A stretch of DNA of 64,000 nucleotides, from contig JAPNXP010000002.1 of assembly GCA_028753945.1 (NCBI GenBank), forward strand, positions 5,642,001-5,706,000, read 5' to 3'. Origin of the DNA: Hexactinellida sp. DTS-2022 (lineage: Eukaryota; Porifera; Hexactinellida). Within the stretch, counting starts at the first letter, position 1; each line of letters opens with the position of its first letter. The notes under the pieces were generated by a model, which searched no databases, was not told the DNA's origin, and worked only from the letters and a program-made list of their open reading frames with translations. Positions 22,412-34,612 of the stretch are shown piece by piece. Made by a program: the position numbers and the translations under genes.

Positions 22412-23810
22412 TGGTACCCAGTGAAGTATAGATACATTGAAAATTTCAAGTGAATCTGCGTCCTACTTTTGCAATTACCACCTGTTTAGTGCTGGGGAAT
22501 GTGTGTATCATCATGAAAAGGTCAATTTTCAATTAAAATAAATATACTTTTGGTTCAGCTTTTCTCAAATTTTGTCCAAATTGTTTGAAACCAATTCTAA
22601 ACTAATGAGGACATAAGTAATTCGGGATGATTTTTCAAACTAACCTCTAGCATCCAAACTTTGTGAGTTATAGCCCTATGAAGTCACGTTTCGACTGCCA
22701 ATTTTGCATTATTTGACGAATTACGAAAATCTTGCTGTCCAAGTCGAACTTCAAAGAAATACAATTCGGAAAGTTTGTCTGCTAGAGGTTAGTTTGAAAA
22801 ATCATCCCGAATTACAAATGTCCTCATTAGTTTAGACTTGGTTTCAAACGATTTGGACCGAATTTGAGAAAAGCTGAACCAAATGTATATTTAATATTAT
22901 GTATTTTCAATTTACTTTCCACACTATTATGAGCGTATTCCGGTGAATATATAGGATAGCAATCTTTTCGAAAATGGTTTCAATTGGTAATCTAATGTGT
23001 TTGTAATAAAACATGGATGTGATTGGAAATTTAGTGCTAAGCTCTAGAGTATATAAATATCGAGAAGAAAATATGCTAAATCATCAAAAATGGTCACATT
23101 TTATGCCCATATATGGTCATTTGGAAATATTATGCGAGTTAGGGTCATAAAATGTATTATGGAGGGATAGGAAACCGGGTATTGCGAGCATTTTGCACTC
23201 AAAATTTTATTTATTGGTCATCGGGTTTCTGAGATTCAAAATAGAGATGTGAAAGGACCACCCAATGAGTTGAAAGGTCAGAAAGTTTAAAATGCTAAAG
23301 CGTTCACAGTTTTTATCCAAATTGTTTGAAACCTAGTGCAAACTAATGAATATATATTTAATTTGGGAATGAACCTTGATCGAAACTTTACAATGCAAAC
23401 TTTCAGAGTTACAGCCCTTTGAAGTCAGACTAGGCACCTTGACAGTCCAAATCTGACCTCAAATGACTATAACTCCGAACATAATTTTTGGAATGTTGAA
23501 AATTTTGTTTTAAAACCTAAGTAGATATGCAAATATACTTTTGAATTAATAACAACGAATTTGCAAGCAAATTATGTCAGTGCGAGCCTACAAACTTTTT
23601 ATTCCATTTGAAAAAGTCCCCATCCATGATGTCCTTCACATTCCTGGATCTTATAATGGTCTCTACAGCAAAACTATTGGTCAGAGTCACCTGAAATTTT
23701 CTATGTGGCTATTCTTTATAGCGTACTATCCAAAAACAATCGAATCTCAATTTATCTGACAAGCATTGTGTGGCCGTAATTTTTAATACTTTGAATTTGG
23801 CCATATAATC

Positions 23811-24319
23811 CAGAGTAATCGCGTACGGCGTACTGTACGGTACGGTACGGACTTAGTACGCAGATTATCCTTCCGTACCGTACTTACGCACTCCGTACGT
23901 ACTTATTTAATGATAGTATATAATCTTATCTTTAGCACCTAGCCGTCCACCATAATTTGAGACTCCTTGATAAATTATCTTCCTATGATAAGAGGATGAA
24001 AAAATTACTCGGGAAACTGTTATTTGATCAGATTAGTAATATTAGTTTTATTTAGCAGATTTGGTTGATATCAAAGTATTGTTTTTAGCTTGCGCGATCA
24101 GATTATTAGGTACCGAATTGTTTATTTGTAATCGCATAATTTCGAACTATAATAGATTAGAGCCTTGTTTATTAATTATTTTTCGAATTATAGAAATACT
24201 TGTATGCATATTGTTAATTGTTCACAACGTATTATTGCGTACCGTAAGACGTACCGTACGAAATAATACGGTACGGAGACTCTCCGTACCGTACCGTACG
24301 AACGTACGCGGTTACTCTG
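23811..24319. mobile_element. hAT MITE (509 bp) made of GTACGG iterations
   Basis: The TIR is CAGAGTAATCGCGTACG and its inverse, flanked by a perfect 8-bp TSD ATATAATC (23803-23810 and 24320-24327). The F3 copy at about 18922 holds the uninterrupted site. The subterminal parts are iterations of GTACGG and CCGTAC in inverse arrangement. Frames in this region with VRRTVRNNTVRR-type text are translations of the iterations, not genes. Confidence 0.9.
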
Positions 24320-24479
24320 ATATAATCGACATTTCCCAATTTCACATAGCCCTAGTGAGCTCAATTGTCGTAAGAATTTAATCAAATTTTCCAATATTAT
24401 CCTCCCGAATATAATGACTAATAAAACCAAATAAACTCAATTATTTTAAAAATTCAAAATAAACCAAAGAGGGGCCTAA

Positions 24480-25204
24480 TCAGCCTATTAAAGATTTTGC
24501 TCTATAATACAGGCTTCCCATGCATGTAGTATGTTCTAGCGCTAACTAGGTCTTTGATTATCACATACATGATTGAATACATCATAGCTAGTTCCAAACT
24601 GAAAACGAAATCAAATTAAGTTCTATAATTTAGATTTTATGGGGCTTCCAGTTATCTGCAAATCCAAAAGTCCCATAGGAGGATTTCCTCTGGCTCCACC
24701 AGATAGGTGTGTGGATTTCACGATCATTATTGGCTAAAGACATATTCTGTGTGATGTAACACATAGATCATCGTTATGGGCGGTTGATGGCCGGTGTAGA
24801 ATTTTGATTTGACCTAAATTAAAAAAATTGCGATCTTTTGAACGCAAAAAACTATTAAAAAGGTCATCTTTTTATGCGATATTTGATAAAATGTATGTAA
24901 AAAAATTATGATTCATAATTCACATATATAAACAGACTACCAACTCCGTAGGCTTATAATCTTCAAATATTGGTACTTACAACATACATAGATGGCCACA
25001 AACTTGGCATATTAACGACCACCACTTTTGGAAATCCCCCTATGGGATATTTGTATTAGCCAAACTTTGAAACCCACAAAAAATAAAAAGTATAAAAGAT
25101 AGAGTCATTTTCTTTTTGGTTTATAGCTTTGTATCAAAATATGGATCTATTTCTCGCAATTACAGATTAACACAAGACATTTCTTTATGTGGGGTAATTT
25201 AACC
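24480..25204 (-). mobile_element. TTAA-type repeat, family F6, partial
   Basis: It ends GGGGTAATTTAACC followed by TTGA (a degraded TTAA) near 25190-25208. Blocks such as AAGTCCCATAGG and GGTCATCTTTTTATGCG are shared with 26524-26748, 38388-38650 and 43810-44221. The far end is not clear. Confidence 0.5.
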
Positions 25205-26515
25205 TTGAATTTAAGCTCGCTCACACGCGCGCCTAAAATACTAATTTGGAATTACTTCTATTGGAGCATCAATTGAATTTCGCGCGCCTAGATAAATTTT
25301 CTTTAAAGTTCGCCTAGATGAAACCATGAATGTAGGTGAATTTACAGCGTGAAATATCTAATATTCTAGCAATTGTTCATATGCCAGACCCACCCTTATA
25401 AAGTTCAATGATTTGATTGCGGTGACCTCCCCGAATTCTCTGGTTATGGTCATTTTCTATTTCTAATAAGTTACCAGCAGTTGATTGACAAAATATATTT
25501 GTGAAAATAATTTAGGAATGCGTCAAATTGAAAGCAATTAACAAATATGTTAATATTGCAGGAATCTAAACTGGTAGCTTCTAATAAGAAATTGTTGTGT
25601 ATTAAGAATAAAATAAATAACAATGGACACTGAGTGTGCAAATACTTTTGTATACTTAGTGTATAGTGTTGCTATGTAATATATTTTATAGATATAACTT
25701 GTAGAAAATCACGATAATTTGAAACACTTAGTTTACTTCATTACTCGTCAAATCAATATGCATTCAAATTGCGCGGACGAGAAAATCACCAATATTATCG
25801 AAATTTATAATTTATATCAATAATTTAGCAAATTATTCGATGGAATTTCCCAATATTTGAGATTTGTGACCATACTACTTTGCAAAATTAGTAAAAGTAT
25901 GGAAACGCTCTGAACGGATTACATAAATATATAAACTACATTTAGTAGAAATTTCAAGTTGATATCATCAATAATTACGGAGTTCTCAAGCATTTCCACA
26001 GCCGTTATTAGAAAATATTGATAAGGAGAAGAGGGTGCAGAAAGACACGATAATGGCACAAACATTCAGTACTTCTGACAGAAATAAATCGAAGATAATT
26101 GAAGTAGTCATATTCCTCGAAAACAATTACTGTTAGTGTTAGCAAGTTAGAGCTGGGTTATTCCATGCGAAATGAACAAGTCCAAATCTTCGATATCTCA
26201 GAATCGCTTCATAATTTGTATGTGACTTATATCACTATAGCTATATTAAAATATACAATATTAGCTCTTAATTGAAAATAGTTTATGAGAAACAGCCTGT
26301 TGAAGATTGTGTGATTAAGAAAAAATTAAGTCGGACATTTACATCTCAACTCTGCAAAATGATCACAATATATAAGATTTACATATCAAGCGTACCAAAC
26401 TTCTACACATGTATGAACACATGTCAACTAGTGTTTTGATGAAAATTTGGAAGAACATTTCCACATTTTCATGAAGATGAGGGGTTAAACTTGCAAGAAT
26501 ATCTGTATTTTGCTG
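25205..26515. other. Unassigned AT-rich region
   Basis: I see no coding frame, TIR pair or RNA gene. One short stretch (25205-25330) repeats CGCGCGCCTA-like text twice. Confidence 0.35.
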
Positions 26516-26523
26516 CTTAAGGT

Positions 26524-26748
26524 TAAATTAGGGCAGATTCAGGCAAAAAAAAACATAAATTTAGTTTTGAAGTTAGGCCTTTGAATTTCACATATATGAT
26601 GGAAGACATTATAGCTAGTTCCAAACTGAAAACGAAATCAAATTAACTTGCATAATTTATATTTTATGGGGCTTCCAATTTTCTGCTAATACAAAAGTCC
26701 CATAGGGGGATTTCTTCAGACTCCACCTGATAAGTGTGTGATTTTCAT
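26524..26748 (+). mobile_element. F6 repeat, left end
   Basis: It starts GGTTAAATTAGGGCAG after a TTAA at about 26519-26522 and is colinear with the reverse of 43810-44221. It is cut at 26748, where an F1 end begins. Confidence 0.55.
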
Positions 26749-26976
26749 GGTTCAGGTATACTCTAGAGTACTTCTACCATAAGTATTTACCCGAATTAAT
26801 TAATTTTTTTTACAGCGGATTTACTTCATCCTCAGGATGCCAAAAATACAATAATAGGCAAATAAACAAATCGAGGAAAAAACTTTTCTTAAATTTTACC
26901 ATTTTTGCGGAATAGATCAATCAGAAAAGATAAACAATACCAAGAATATTATTGATAAAATGTGTTTAGCTGGATG
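26749..26976 (-). mobile_element. F1 MITE, truncated
   Basis: It begins GGTTCAGGTATACTCTA and runs in the reverse orientation through the MANKLIEEK-type stretch to GCTGGATG at 26976, then stops. The TTAA is missing on the left. Confidence 0.7.
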
Positions 26977-27805
26977 TGTGAGATCAAATATCATGCAAGA
27001 AGGGTGACCACTTTAGTCAAATGTAGAGAGATATGGAATTATCCCGTAACCACTTCTGTGTCATCATAGTGATGTGGCAATAAACCTTGAAATTAATTAA
27101 TATCCGAGAGCTTAGCTCTAAATTCCTAGGAATATTAATGATCCATTTCAAGTTTGTGAGTAAAGTTTAATATGGTATAAAACAATTTTCTACATGATTA
27201 CAACCGCTCAGTGCCATTTTTCTAGAAATATTGGAATTGACCAGATGTGGGACTAAATAGCGTACTTTTTGAGATAAATACCAGAGATTAAGCCTTGAAA
27301 TTTTTTTTATACGTTCTATGTTACTAATCTGTTAGATCAATTACCTCGGAATTTCATTAATCATCAATAAACATAAAGATAATTGACAAACGATACTAAG
27401 AACGAGGCAATTTCAACTAATTCCTTCGTCGGAGGCTTCAAAAATAATTATTGGCTCTCAAAAGTTGAGAATAAAATATTGGGCTAAAGCCATTTTTACC
27501 TTAGAACTAATAGTAGCTCTGTTGTGAATTAGAACATTCTAGAACAAGTATAAGCAAGTTTCCGAACACATATAAAATATGTAATACAGGATAGACGCTA
27601 TATTCACAATATTGAAAGTATCTATACTTAGCCAAAATAATTTGTTATAGGAGTCTATTTATAACTTCTAAGTAATGCTATTGGGGGGTTGAAGCAATAC
27701 TACAATTTATGATACATCAGCGCAATTCCATAATCCTTTCATTAATCACAAATACCTGTCAGTGGACACCGCTAATTCTTATATACGAATTGAAGTGGGG
27801 TAGTT
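26977..27805. other. Unassigned AT-rich region
   Basis: No feature could be supported. Confidence 0.35.
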
Positions 27806-27807
27806 CA

Positions 27808-29008
27808 TAACTGCCAACCGTACAGGGATTTAACCATTTTGGCTGAACTGTGAAGCATACAGGGATTTATTCCATTTGTATTGGCATTTTTTATTTACTA
27901 ATTATGAGTTAATAAAATATCTAGTGATGATATTATACTCTGCCTTGCATACTGCATTTATCACATAGAGACACAACTTGGTTCATATATCTATTCAAGC
28001 GTTTACGGAATCCCTATACACAGAGGGGCCAGATGGATCAAAATCATAATCCAAATCCATTCAGTAATCCATTTTCTTCAGGAATATAGATCCAAATCCA
28101 ATCCATATCCATATGGAATACTGATATCAAATCCATGTCCAATCCATGAATCCATCAGATCCATGAAATCCATTAGATCCATGAAATCCATAAGATCCCT
28201 GAAATCCATAAAATCCAGTATAAACTTTCATTATTATTATGTAATGCGATATCCTTGTTTCAATTTTCTAATTGATTTCTTCTCACTTTACTTGTTAGAA
28301 TTCTTTTCAATAGAATCTAGAATCACACATACGTTCTGGTACAATGTGTTAGTTTACGAAATGGATTTTCTATTATGTTGTAGATTTGAATAGGCGTATT
28401 GATTACATCGAATTTGATTCGTGTATTCTGTTAGTTCAATTGATGATAACCATTGAAATAAATCCTAAATTACCACCTGTGCCTCCGTCAGTACCATGCA
28501 GGCACTATAATCGCCCAACATAGATACTGATAGTGCCTGCAATGGTACTGACGGATGGATTTAATGGATCTGATGGATCTGATGGATTTCATGGATCTGA
28601 TGGATCTGATGGATCTTATGGATTTCATGGATCTCGTGGATCTCATGGATTTCATGGATTTCCTTGGAATTTGGAGAATCAAAATCCTTCCGATATCCAT
28701 GAGTTTGGGATTTGTCAATCCAAATCCATCCAAAATCCATGGATTATGGATTTGATGGATCATAAATCCATGAAATCCATAATCCATAATCCATCCAGCC
28801 CCTCTGCCTATACAGTATATATTTAATTGCTTTACATTTCCAAAGTAATAATTTTGATATGTATTTCGTGTGTCCCTGAATAATAATTCCCGGGACCAGC
28901 GAGCTTAGCGAGCGAGAAATCTTTGGGAGGCGTACACGGATTATGACAATGTACAGGGGAAAATTTGTGCCCTATGAGGGATATGACTCAAATAGGTGGG
29001 CAGGTTTG
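27808..29008 (+). mobile_element. CTGCCAACC-type MITE with nested hAT, copy 1
   Basis: The left end ATAACTGCCAACCGTACAGG and right end AGGTGGGCAGGTTT are inverse of each other. The same unit occurs at 31595-32004. Flanks GGTAGTTC and GCTAGTTA may be a worn 8-bp TSD. The stretch GCGAGCTTAGCGAGCGAG near 28900 is shared with copy 2. Confidence 0.6.
28021..28806. mobile_element. hAT MITE built from GGATnnnAT repeats
   Basis: The ends are CAGAGGGGCCAGATGGAT and ATCCATCCAGCCCCTCTG, with a perfect 8-bp TSD CCTATACA (28013-28020 and 28807-28814). The subterminal sequence on both sides is a nine-base repeat of the type GGATCTGAT or GGATTTCAT, in inverted arrangement. At the centre (28484-28554) is a hairpin with CCGTCAGTACCAT and its inverse. 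Low-complexity frames such as MDLMDLMDFMDL arise from the repeat and are not genes. Confidence 0.9.
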
Positions 29009-29019
29009 CTAGTTATGCT

Positions 29020-29293
29020 CTTCAACTTGAATACAATAAATTCTAAACACAACTTGAATTCTCTGAGCACCCCCATTGGAGGTGCTGACACAATCTCAGG
29101 AGGTGCCGTAGCACCCCCTAGCAGCGCCTTGGCGCCGCCCCTGACAGGGATATGTTTCAAAATAGGTTGGCAGGTATGCTTTATGCGGTCTAGACTACCA
29201 AAAATATGGACTTCTGTTGAGGTCAAGCGGGCCGGTTGAATATCGTAGGCGGGCCGGATCAGGCCCGAGGGCCGTAGTTTGCCCACCCCTGGT
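29020..29293 (-). mobile_element. Solo end of a hAT element
   Basis: The sequence finishes GGGCCGTAGTTTGCCCACCCCTG, whose inverse starts CAGGGGTGGGCAAACTACG, a terminus I know from hAT elements of many animals. The upstream 200 bp is GC-richer than its surroundings. No partner end was found, and the left limit is a guess. Confidence 0.55.
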
Positions 29294-29830
29294 TTACATA
29301 CTTCCTTAACAACACTGCGTATATATGAAGAGAATTAAATCATAGTTGCTGAACTTGCTTCATGTTTCTTTGCATGCAATTTTTGGAAAATCTAATTTTA
29401 GCTTCTGTAATAGAATAATGCAGCACGTTACCTTTTTTCCTGAGCAGTGTATTTATTAGAAAGGATTGAAAATTCATAGAAATAATGTTTAGAACCAAAT
29501 ACAACTGCGCAATACTCACTGTAAGCTTTTGAAACCTTTGAGTCACAATTTTCGCCATTTGTTTCCCGTAACACCGGTATTTTTGGTGGATTTTCGAACG
29601 AAAACACTTCCCAAAATTGCAAAAAATAATTCATTCACAATTCCAAGATTAACCCCAGTGTGCATGCACATTTGGTTCAACACGCATCGCACGCGTCTAC
29701 ATTCCATTTGATCTAGTACGTATTACCCGCAATTAATTAATAGGCAAACAATCGCTAGTAATAGACGTAGTTTTGAAAATATTTTGAGAACAACATTTGC
29801 AAATTTTCATTTATTCTTTTTCGATATCTT
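29294..29830. other. Unassigned region
   Basis: Short overlapping frames on both strands (29340-29711) lack protein-like features. No repeat boundary was seen. Confidence 0.35.
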
Positions 29831-29845
29831 TTTCCTTTTTCGAAA

Positions 29846-31166
29846 ATGTCTAAGATGGCAAAGGAAACTCTCGCTACATGCTTTGGAGAACTTTCGAACG
29901 TTTCAAACAAGTAACTAAAGAATCAGTTGGTGTTGTTTTTACATGGGATGGCGGCCTAAAAGTATTAGGGTGCGATTTATTTAAACAGTATGTCTCTCAA
30001 AATAAAGATGAAATTTGGCAGTCAATATCTTATACTAAAGTCAGTGAGTACTCTCTTTCTAAACCAACCCAGGATAAGGAAATGAACTCATTATTAGAAA
30101 AAGATTTCTAAACTATGAATGTAGAAACGTTAAGGAAACTCATCTCTTGGATTGTCGACTGCCAATTAGCTTCGTTACTATATTCTTAAGTTATCTCGTT
30201 TATTGAAAGTCAAGGCCCGACCCCCAAGTTGAATAATCCTGAACCCTCAAACTTCCAAAAAAAAACAATTTTAATTTTTTATTGCATATATAGCAATCTC
30301 TATAATTCACTGAAAATTTAATTCAGAAATTCCAAATACTAGGAATTATTAACACCGGAAGTACATTATGCGCCATATAAATGTACTAATTTTAGAAATC
30401 ATTTTGAAAGCAAAATACTTGCGACTTGCGCCTGGCTCCAAATAAATCTCATCAAGTATTTGCTGTTTCATGTATTTAGCATATTTATTCTGTAGAAAGA
30501 GAATGCTCTAAATACGTATCAAATTAAATACAAATCAAATTCAATACAATAATAGTAATCACTAATCAGACTTAAAATTTAAAAAAATTTAAAATAACCA
30601 TGAGCAATTTTCTGGGTCACTTTCAAGACTAATAGTTCATACAGTATGCAATAGTAACTATACTCGCTACATATTATAGTCAACCCAGTAAATTAAGGCA
30701 TTCATTTAGTACCTGAAAAAATACTACTATACTACTATAGTAGTATAGTAGACTAGTAAAATTCAACTAATCATCTTTGAGGACCTTTTATAATGTATTA
30801 AATTTAGGGAAAACGAGGTACTTCTGGGGAAAAGACCATCTAAAACCCAAATGGTGGCCAAACGACGTAGCGTTTGCAAGCGTATCCCGGAAATACTCTA
30901 AGAAAATTTTGCTCCGAATCCTTAACTCTTTTAGAACCTACGAGGCTCAAGTTTTGCCAATACCACCTTCCCTGCCATCGGACACCTCGAGGGAGCGCTC
31001 ACCACATGTAATCCGAAATACCAGCGCTGAGATTTCCGAACTACAACATATTGATAATATCGACGAGTCTAGCGATCTGAATAGCCTCTCGAGTAAATCA
31101 CTTTTACCTGGAAGCCGAGATTTACTTACTCTACCAGTAACTACTTCTCCATTTTTCGATCAATAA
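29846..31166 (+). pseudogene. Unknown two-part gene with WWPNDV motif
   Basis: Part 1: a start-like ATG at 29846 (MSKMAKETLATCFGELSN), then after a frame change a stretch through SVGVVFTWDGGLKVLGCDLF and EYSLSKPTQDKEMNSLLEKDF, one stop, and in the same frame TMNVETLRKLISWIVDC (to about 30180). Part 2, 0.6 kb downstream (30777-31166): KTRYFWGKDHLKPKWWPNDV and KKILLRILNSFRTYE, followed by a serine/proline-rich tail to a TAA at 31164-31166. I infer one gene with an intron between the parts and at least one disabling change. The WWP(N)DV block resembles small multi-copy arthropod proteins that I cannot name. A 28-bp perfect palindrome lies just upstream of part 2. Confidence 0.45.
30724..30751. 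repeat. 28-bp perfect palindrome
   Basis: CTACTATACTACTA followed directly by its reverse complement TAGTAGTATAGTAG, with no spacer. It sits about 25 bp before the second part of the unknown gene. It may be a replication by-product; no function is implied. Confidence 0.8.
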
Positions 31167-31346
31167 TTTTGAGCAATTTTCTATAATATTACATTTTATT
31201 ACAATTCTATTATGATAATCGGTTGATAATCGTATTGTGAGTTATATTAGATGTAAATGTTTACTTCGGGTAGGATCAATACATTTTTATTTGCTACTTT
31301 AGGGAGTAGATTATTGGAGGTAGGCGATTATTTGAATAGAGGCTAC

Positions 31347-32098
31347 CATAGGCGTCGAACTTTCCAATTTTTCTGAAAATCTGGGGGGGGCAGCCAGAGA
31401 ACATTTATAAGACATTTATTTTATTTTATAATTAATACCCAAAATCACGCATAAATAGTAAATAAATAACGTAAGTGAGATGCAAATTTACTCAGAAAGC
31501 TTAATGAAACTTGAAATTTTGGCAAATTAAATGCTGTTATCCTCCACTGTTTCAACTAATTTTCAAGAGAAACGCCAGCTGAGGGGACGAAATCATACTT
31601 GCCAAACCTACAGGGATTCCCTGTACAGTACAGGGATTCAAACATTTTGGCGGTTCAGTACAGGCGTACAGGGATTTTTATTTACTAATTATGTTTCAAA
31701 TAATGCCTAAAAATGTCTACAGTGATGATAGTATATTCTGCCATGCATTCTGCATTGACCACATAAAGGCACAACTCGTTTATATATATATATTCAAGCG
31801 TACAGGGATTATTTGTACAATATATAATTCAATGCTTTCTCAATTACAAGTACTAATTTTGCAATGTAAGTGAATAGTAATTCTTTTGACTAGCGAGCGC
31901 AGCGAGCGAGAGATTTTTTGGGGTGTGTACATGGATTATGGCCAATGTACAGGGGAAAATTGGAGCCCTGTACAGGGACATGACTCAAATAGGTTGGCAG
32001 GTATGCGAAATCTGGGGGGGGCGAGACCTATGCTGCCCCCCCCGACATTTTTCCGGGGGGGGCAGGCCCCTCCCGCCCCCCCTGCAACGACGCCTATG
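31347..32098. mobile_element. hAT MITE (outer) with perfect 8-bp TSD
   Basis: The ends are CATAGGCGTCGAAC and its inverse GCAACGACGCCTATG, flanked by GAGGCTAC at 31339-31346 and 32099-32106. G- and C-runs (GGGGGGGG, CCCCCCC) are subterminal on both sides. It contains the smaller element at 31595-32004. Confidence 0.85.
31595..32004 (+). mobile_element. CTGCCAACC-type MITE, copy 2 (inner)
   Basis: The ends are ATACTTGCCAAACCTACAGG and an inverse ending AGGTTGGCAGGTAT. The flanks ACGAAATC (31587-31594) and GCGAAATC (32005-32012) form an 8-bp TSD with one mismatch. TACAGGGATT is repeated several times inside. It matches 27808-29008 once the nested hAT there is removed. Confidence 0.75.
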
Positions 32099-32106
32099 GA
32101 GGCTAC

Positions 32107-32744
32107 TAATCGAATAAATACGGTAACTCATTTGACAGTAAATTCTGTATTAATCTCTAGAATGAAATTTTTCCAATGTTCCTAAACCTATGATGGAAAT
32201 TCACCCAATATTAGAAAATATATGTTTTACTAGTAAGTAAGCTTTTGATATTAATGTAAAATTAAACGATTAATTCGTTTGAAAATTATCATCAAATGGC
32301 AACATGTGCCATCTATTCCCATCTCTCCAAAAGAGGCAATTTGGGAATAGTGGCAAAGGATTATAATTTTTAACGAAATCAATAAGGGATTGAAATGAAA
32401 GCTTCTAAATTGTTATTTCGAATGTGCAGATTACTATTTTTCATCCAAATAGTAATATGTTATGTAATTTGTGCACTGTATTGCATTGTTAAACAAACTA
32501 TAGTAATATTTTCAATGGAAAATGTTGGGTGGTTGAATACTTTTGTCCTCATAATGTATGTAATTAACATTGTGGAATTCAAATCAGCTATCAGAATTAA
32601 TATATTAATTAACACTGCATCTGAATGATCACAAATTAATTATTTAATTAGCTAATTATATATTTTATAGAATCAATTAAATAGTTGATACTCATACAGA
32701 TTCGGATCCGGTGGTTCCGGTAACCTCATCTCGGACCGGGCGGA
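32107..32744. other. Unassigned, with one arm of an inverted repeat
   Basis: The stretch at about 32563-32673 (GAATTAATATATTAATTAAC and its surroundings) is inversely repeated at about 34305-34400, flanking the 3' half of the hAT pseudogene. No TSD was found. A 77-codon frame (32395-32628) is hydrophobic but AT-driven and not convincing. Confidence 0.4.
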
Positions 32745-33080
32745 TTAAGGATCTCTCACAAATGGGGAAATCGTCCGGATCCTTAATAATATTTTCTCTT
32801 GTTTAATGAAATTGTAGAATTCTTTGCAGGATAAAGAATAATTCAACTCGACACAAAGTTCGGCTTTTACCATTTCCGTACTTAGTCGATTTCTTTCATC
32901 AGTCCAAAGATTTTTCATTGGGCTAAAAATTATTTCTACATACGCATTGCTCACAGGCAACGCAAGAGCGAATTCCACCAAACTTAGAAAATTGGGACAA
33001 TTAGCATATGTAAAAAATGCTACCCACTGTTCATCGATGGATAAGAGATTGTCTCGTTAATTAACTAGCTATTCTCTTAA

Positions 33081-33779
33081 GGTTCAGGTATACTCTACAA
33101 ATTTCGAATATTTAGATAAAATCCAGATCATTGTCTATTTCTCTTTTATTGCATTTTGGGATTGTATTGATACCAATGAGTACTCTCAAGAGATTTCTAA
33201 GAAAGATTCCTATTATTTTTTCCAGTTTGACACACTTTGGTCACCTCAATTAGGAATAATTGCTGTAAATTTTATTTTCAAATGCCGCTATCTCAAAACT
33301 AACATTTTCAGAATTGCGGAAGAAGTCATTTTGTCAATTTTGGTAGTAGAATCAAAAACTCAATGGTTTCGGAGAGATCTCGTAAAGATACAACTTTTCA
33401 GTGCTGCGATTTACCCTAATATGAATAGTTCATCTGTTTTTTGGATTTTGGATAAGGAAAATCTTCATTTGAAAATCGAATTCACATAAAAGTATTTGAA
33501 ATCCAGAAAAATGTAGATATTTACAATTCCTGTACTCAAAAGTTATATTACATCCAGCTAAACACATTTTATCAATAATATTCTTGGTATTGTTTCTCTT
33601 TTCTGATTGATCTATTCCGCAAAAATGGTAAAATTTAAAAAAAGATTTTTCCTCTATTAGTTTATTTGCCAATATTATTGTATTTTTGGCATCCTGAGGA
33701 TCAAGTAAATGCGCTGTAAAAAAATTAATTCATTCGGGTAAATACTTATGGTAGAAGTACTCTAGAGGATACCTGAACC
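33081..33779 (+). mobile_element. F1 MITE, complete copy (699 bp)
   Basis: The ends are GGTTCAGGTATACTCTA and an inverse GAGGATACCTGAACC, flanked by TTAA at 33077-33080 and 33780-33783. It lies inside the hAT pseudogene. It carries an 80-codon frame on the minus strand (33430-33672, MANKLIEEKSFFKFYHF). Confidence 0.9.
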
Positions 33780-34612
33780 TTAACAAGCAAAATTCATCAT
33801 TTGTTTTGAAACAGAGAAGTAGTTTTCGAAAATTCATCAAAGCTCAATTCTGTTCTGTGTAAATTAAAGATCTGAATGTGTTTATAAACGCTCCCTTCGT
33901 AATCAAACCACTTTTCAAGGTATGAATTTATCCTTTGGAAAACACGATTAGCTTCATCTTTAAACTGTACTTGCTCTATTTTTTGAAGTTTAGGTATACA
34001 CTGATTAACTCTGAAGCCATAAAAGCCATCAGCGAGTCTTTCAATCATCTTTGATTTCAAATTAAACATTATGTTGTATACCTCAGGTGATTGAGTTGTG
34101 ATATCTTCAAGTTTCTTAATACAATAATCGGCCAAAAGTATTTGAACAGCAATAATTGGTATTCCGACATTTGAGGTTATACCAGCATAATAACATTAGT
34201 AGATGTTACAAAATGGCTATTTACATGAAATGATGTGTAAGGATAATAAAACAGCAAAGTTTTCGAATTACATTTTATGGAGGTGTTAAACTCATTAAAT
34301 ATATAATTAGCTAATTAAATAATTAATTTGTAATCATTAAGATGCAATGTTAATATATTAATTCTGATAGCAGATTTGAATTTCACATGGTTAAATTACT
34401 CTAAGTTCTTAATTTCAAATTAATCCGAATATTTTCTGCTGTGATACAGCCACATTTCCATTTGTGCCACTTATGCCACAAGTGGCATGTGGCAGAAACA
34501 CTTATGCCACTTCGTGAATTTTTCAAAATTGAATAGAAATCACAACATTTTGTAATTTATATCTTTAATAATATATTTATAGTCATTTCAGAGTAGTTTA
34601 GATAGCCGTTAA

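Larger units (their letters stand above)
21214..24476. mobile_element. TTAA-type element, family F3, second copy with two inserts
   Basis: The ends GGCCCCTCTTTGATTAATTT and AAACCAAAGAGGGGCC match the F3 copy at 17493-19082, and the interior is colinear once the inserts at 21270-22411 and 23811-24319 are removed. The flanking target is degraded (CTAA and TAAT). Without inserts it would be about 1.6 kb, as in copy 1. Confidence 0.8.

Noticed and set aside
24061..24430. Overlapping frames on both strands rich in VRRTVR/VPYR
   Set aside because: They read through GTACGG iterations of the hAT MITE ends and run across its border into F3.
28488..28826. Open frames such as MDLMDLMDF or SMKSIRSIRSI on both strands
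   Set aside because: They are translations of the GGATCTGAT/GGATTTCAT repeats, open in several frames at once.
32395..32628. Hydrophobic 77-codon frame as a membrane protein
   Set aside because: The composition follows from AT-richness, the frame overlaps an inverted repeat arm, and no family features are present.
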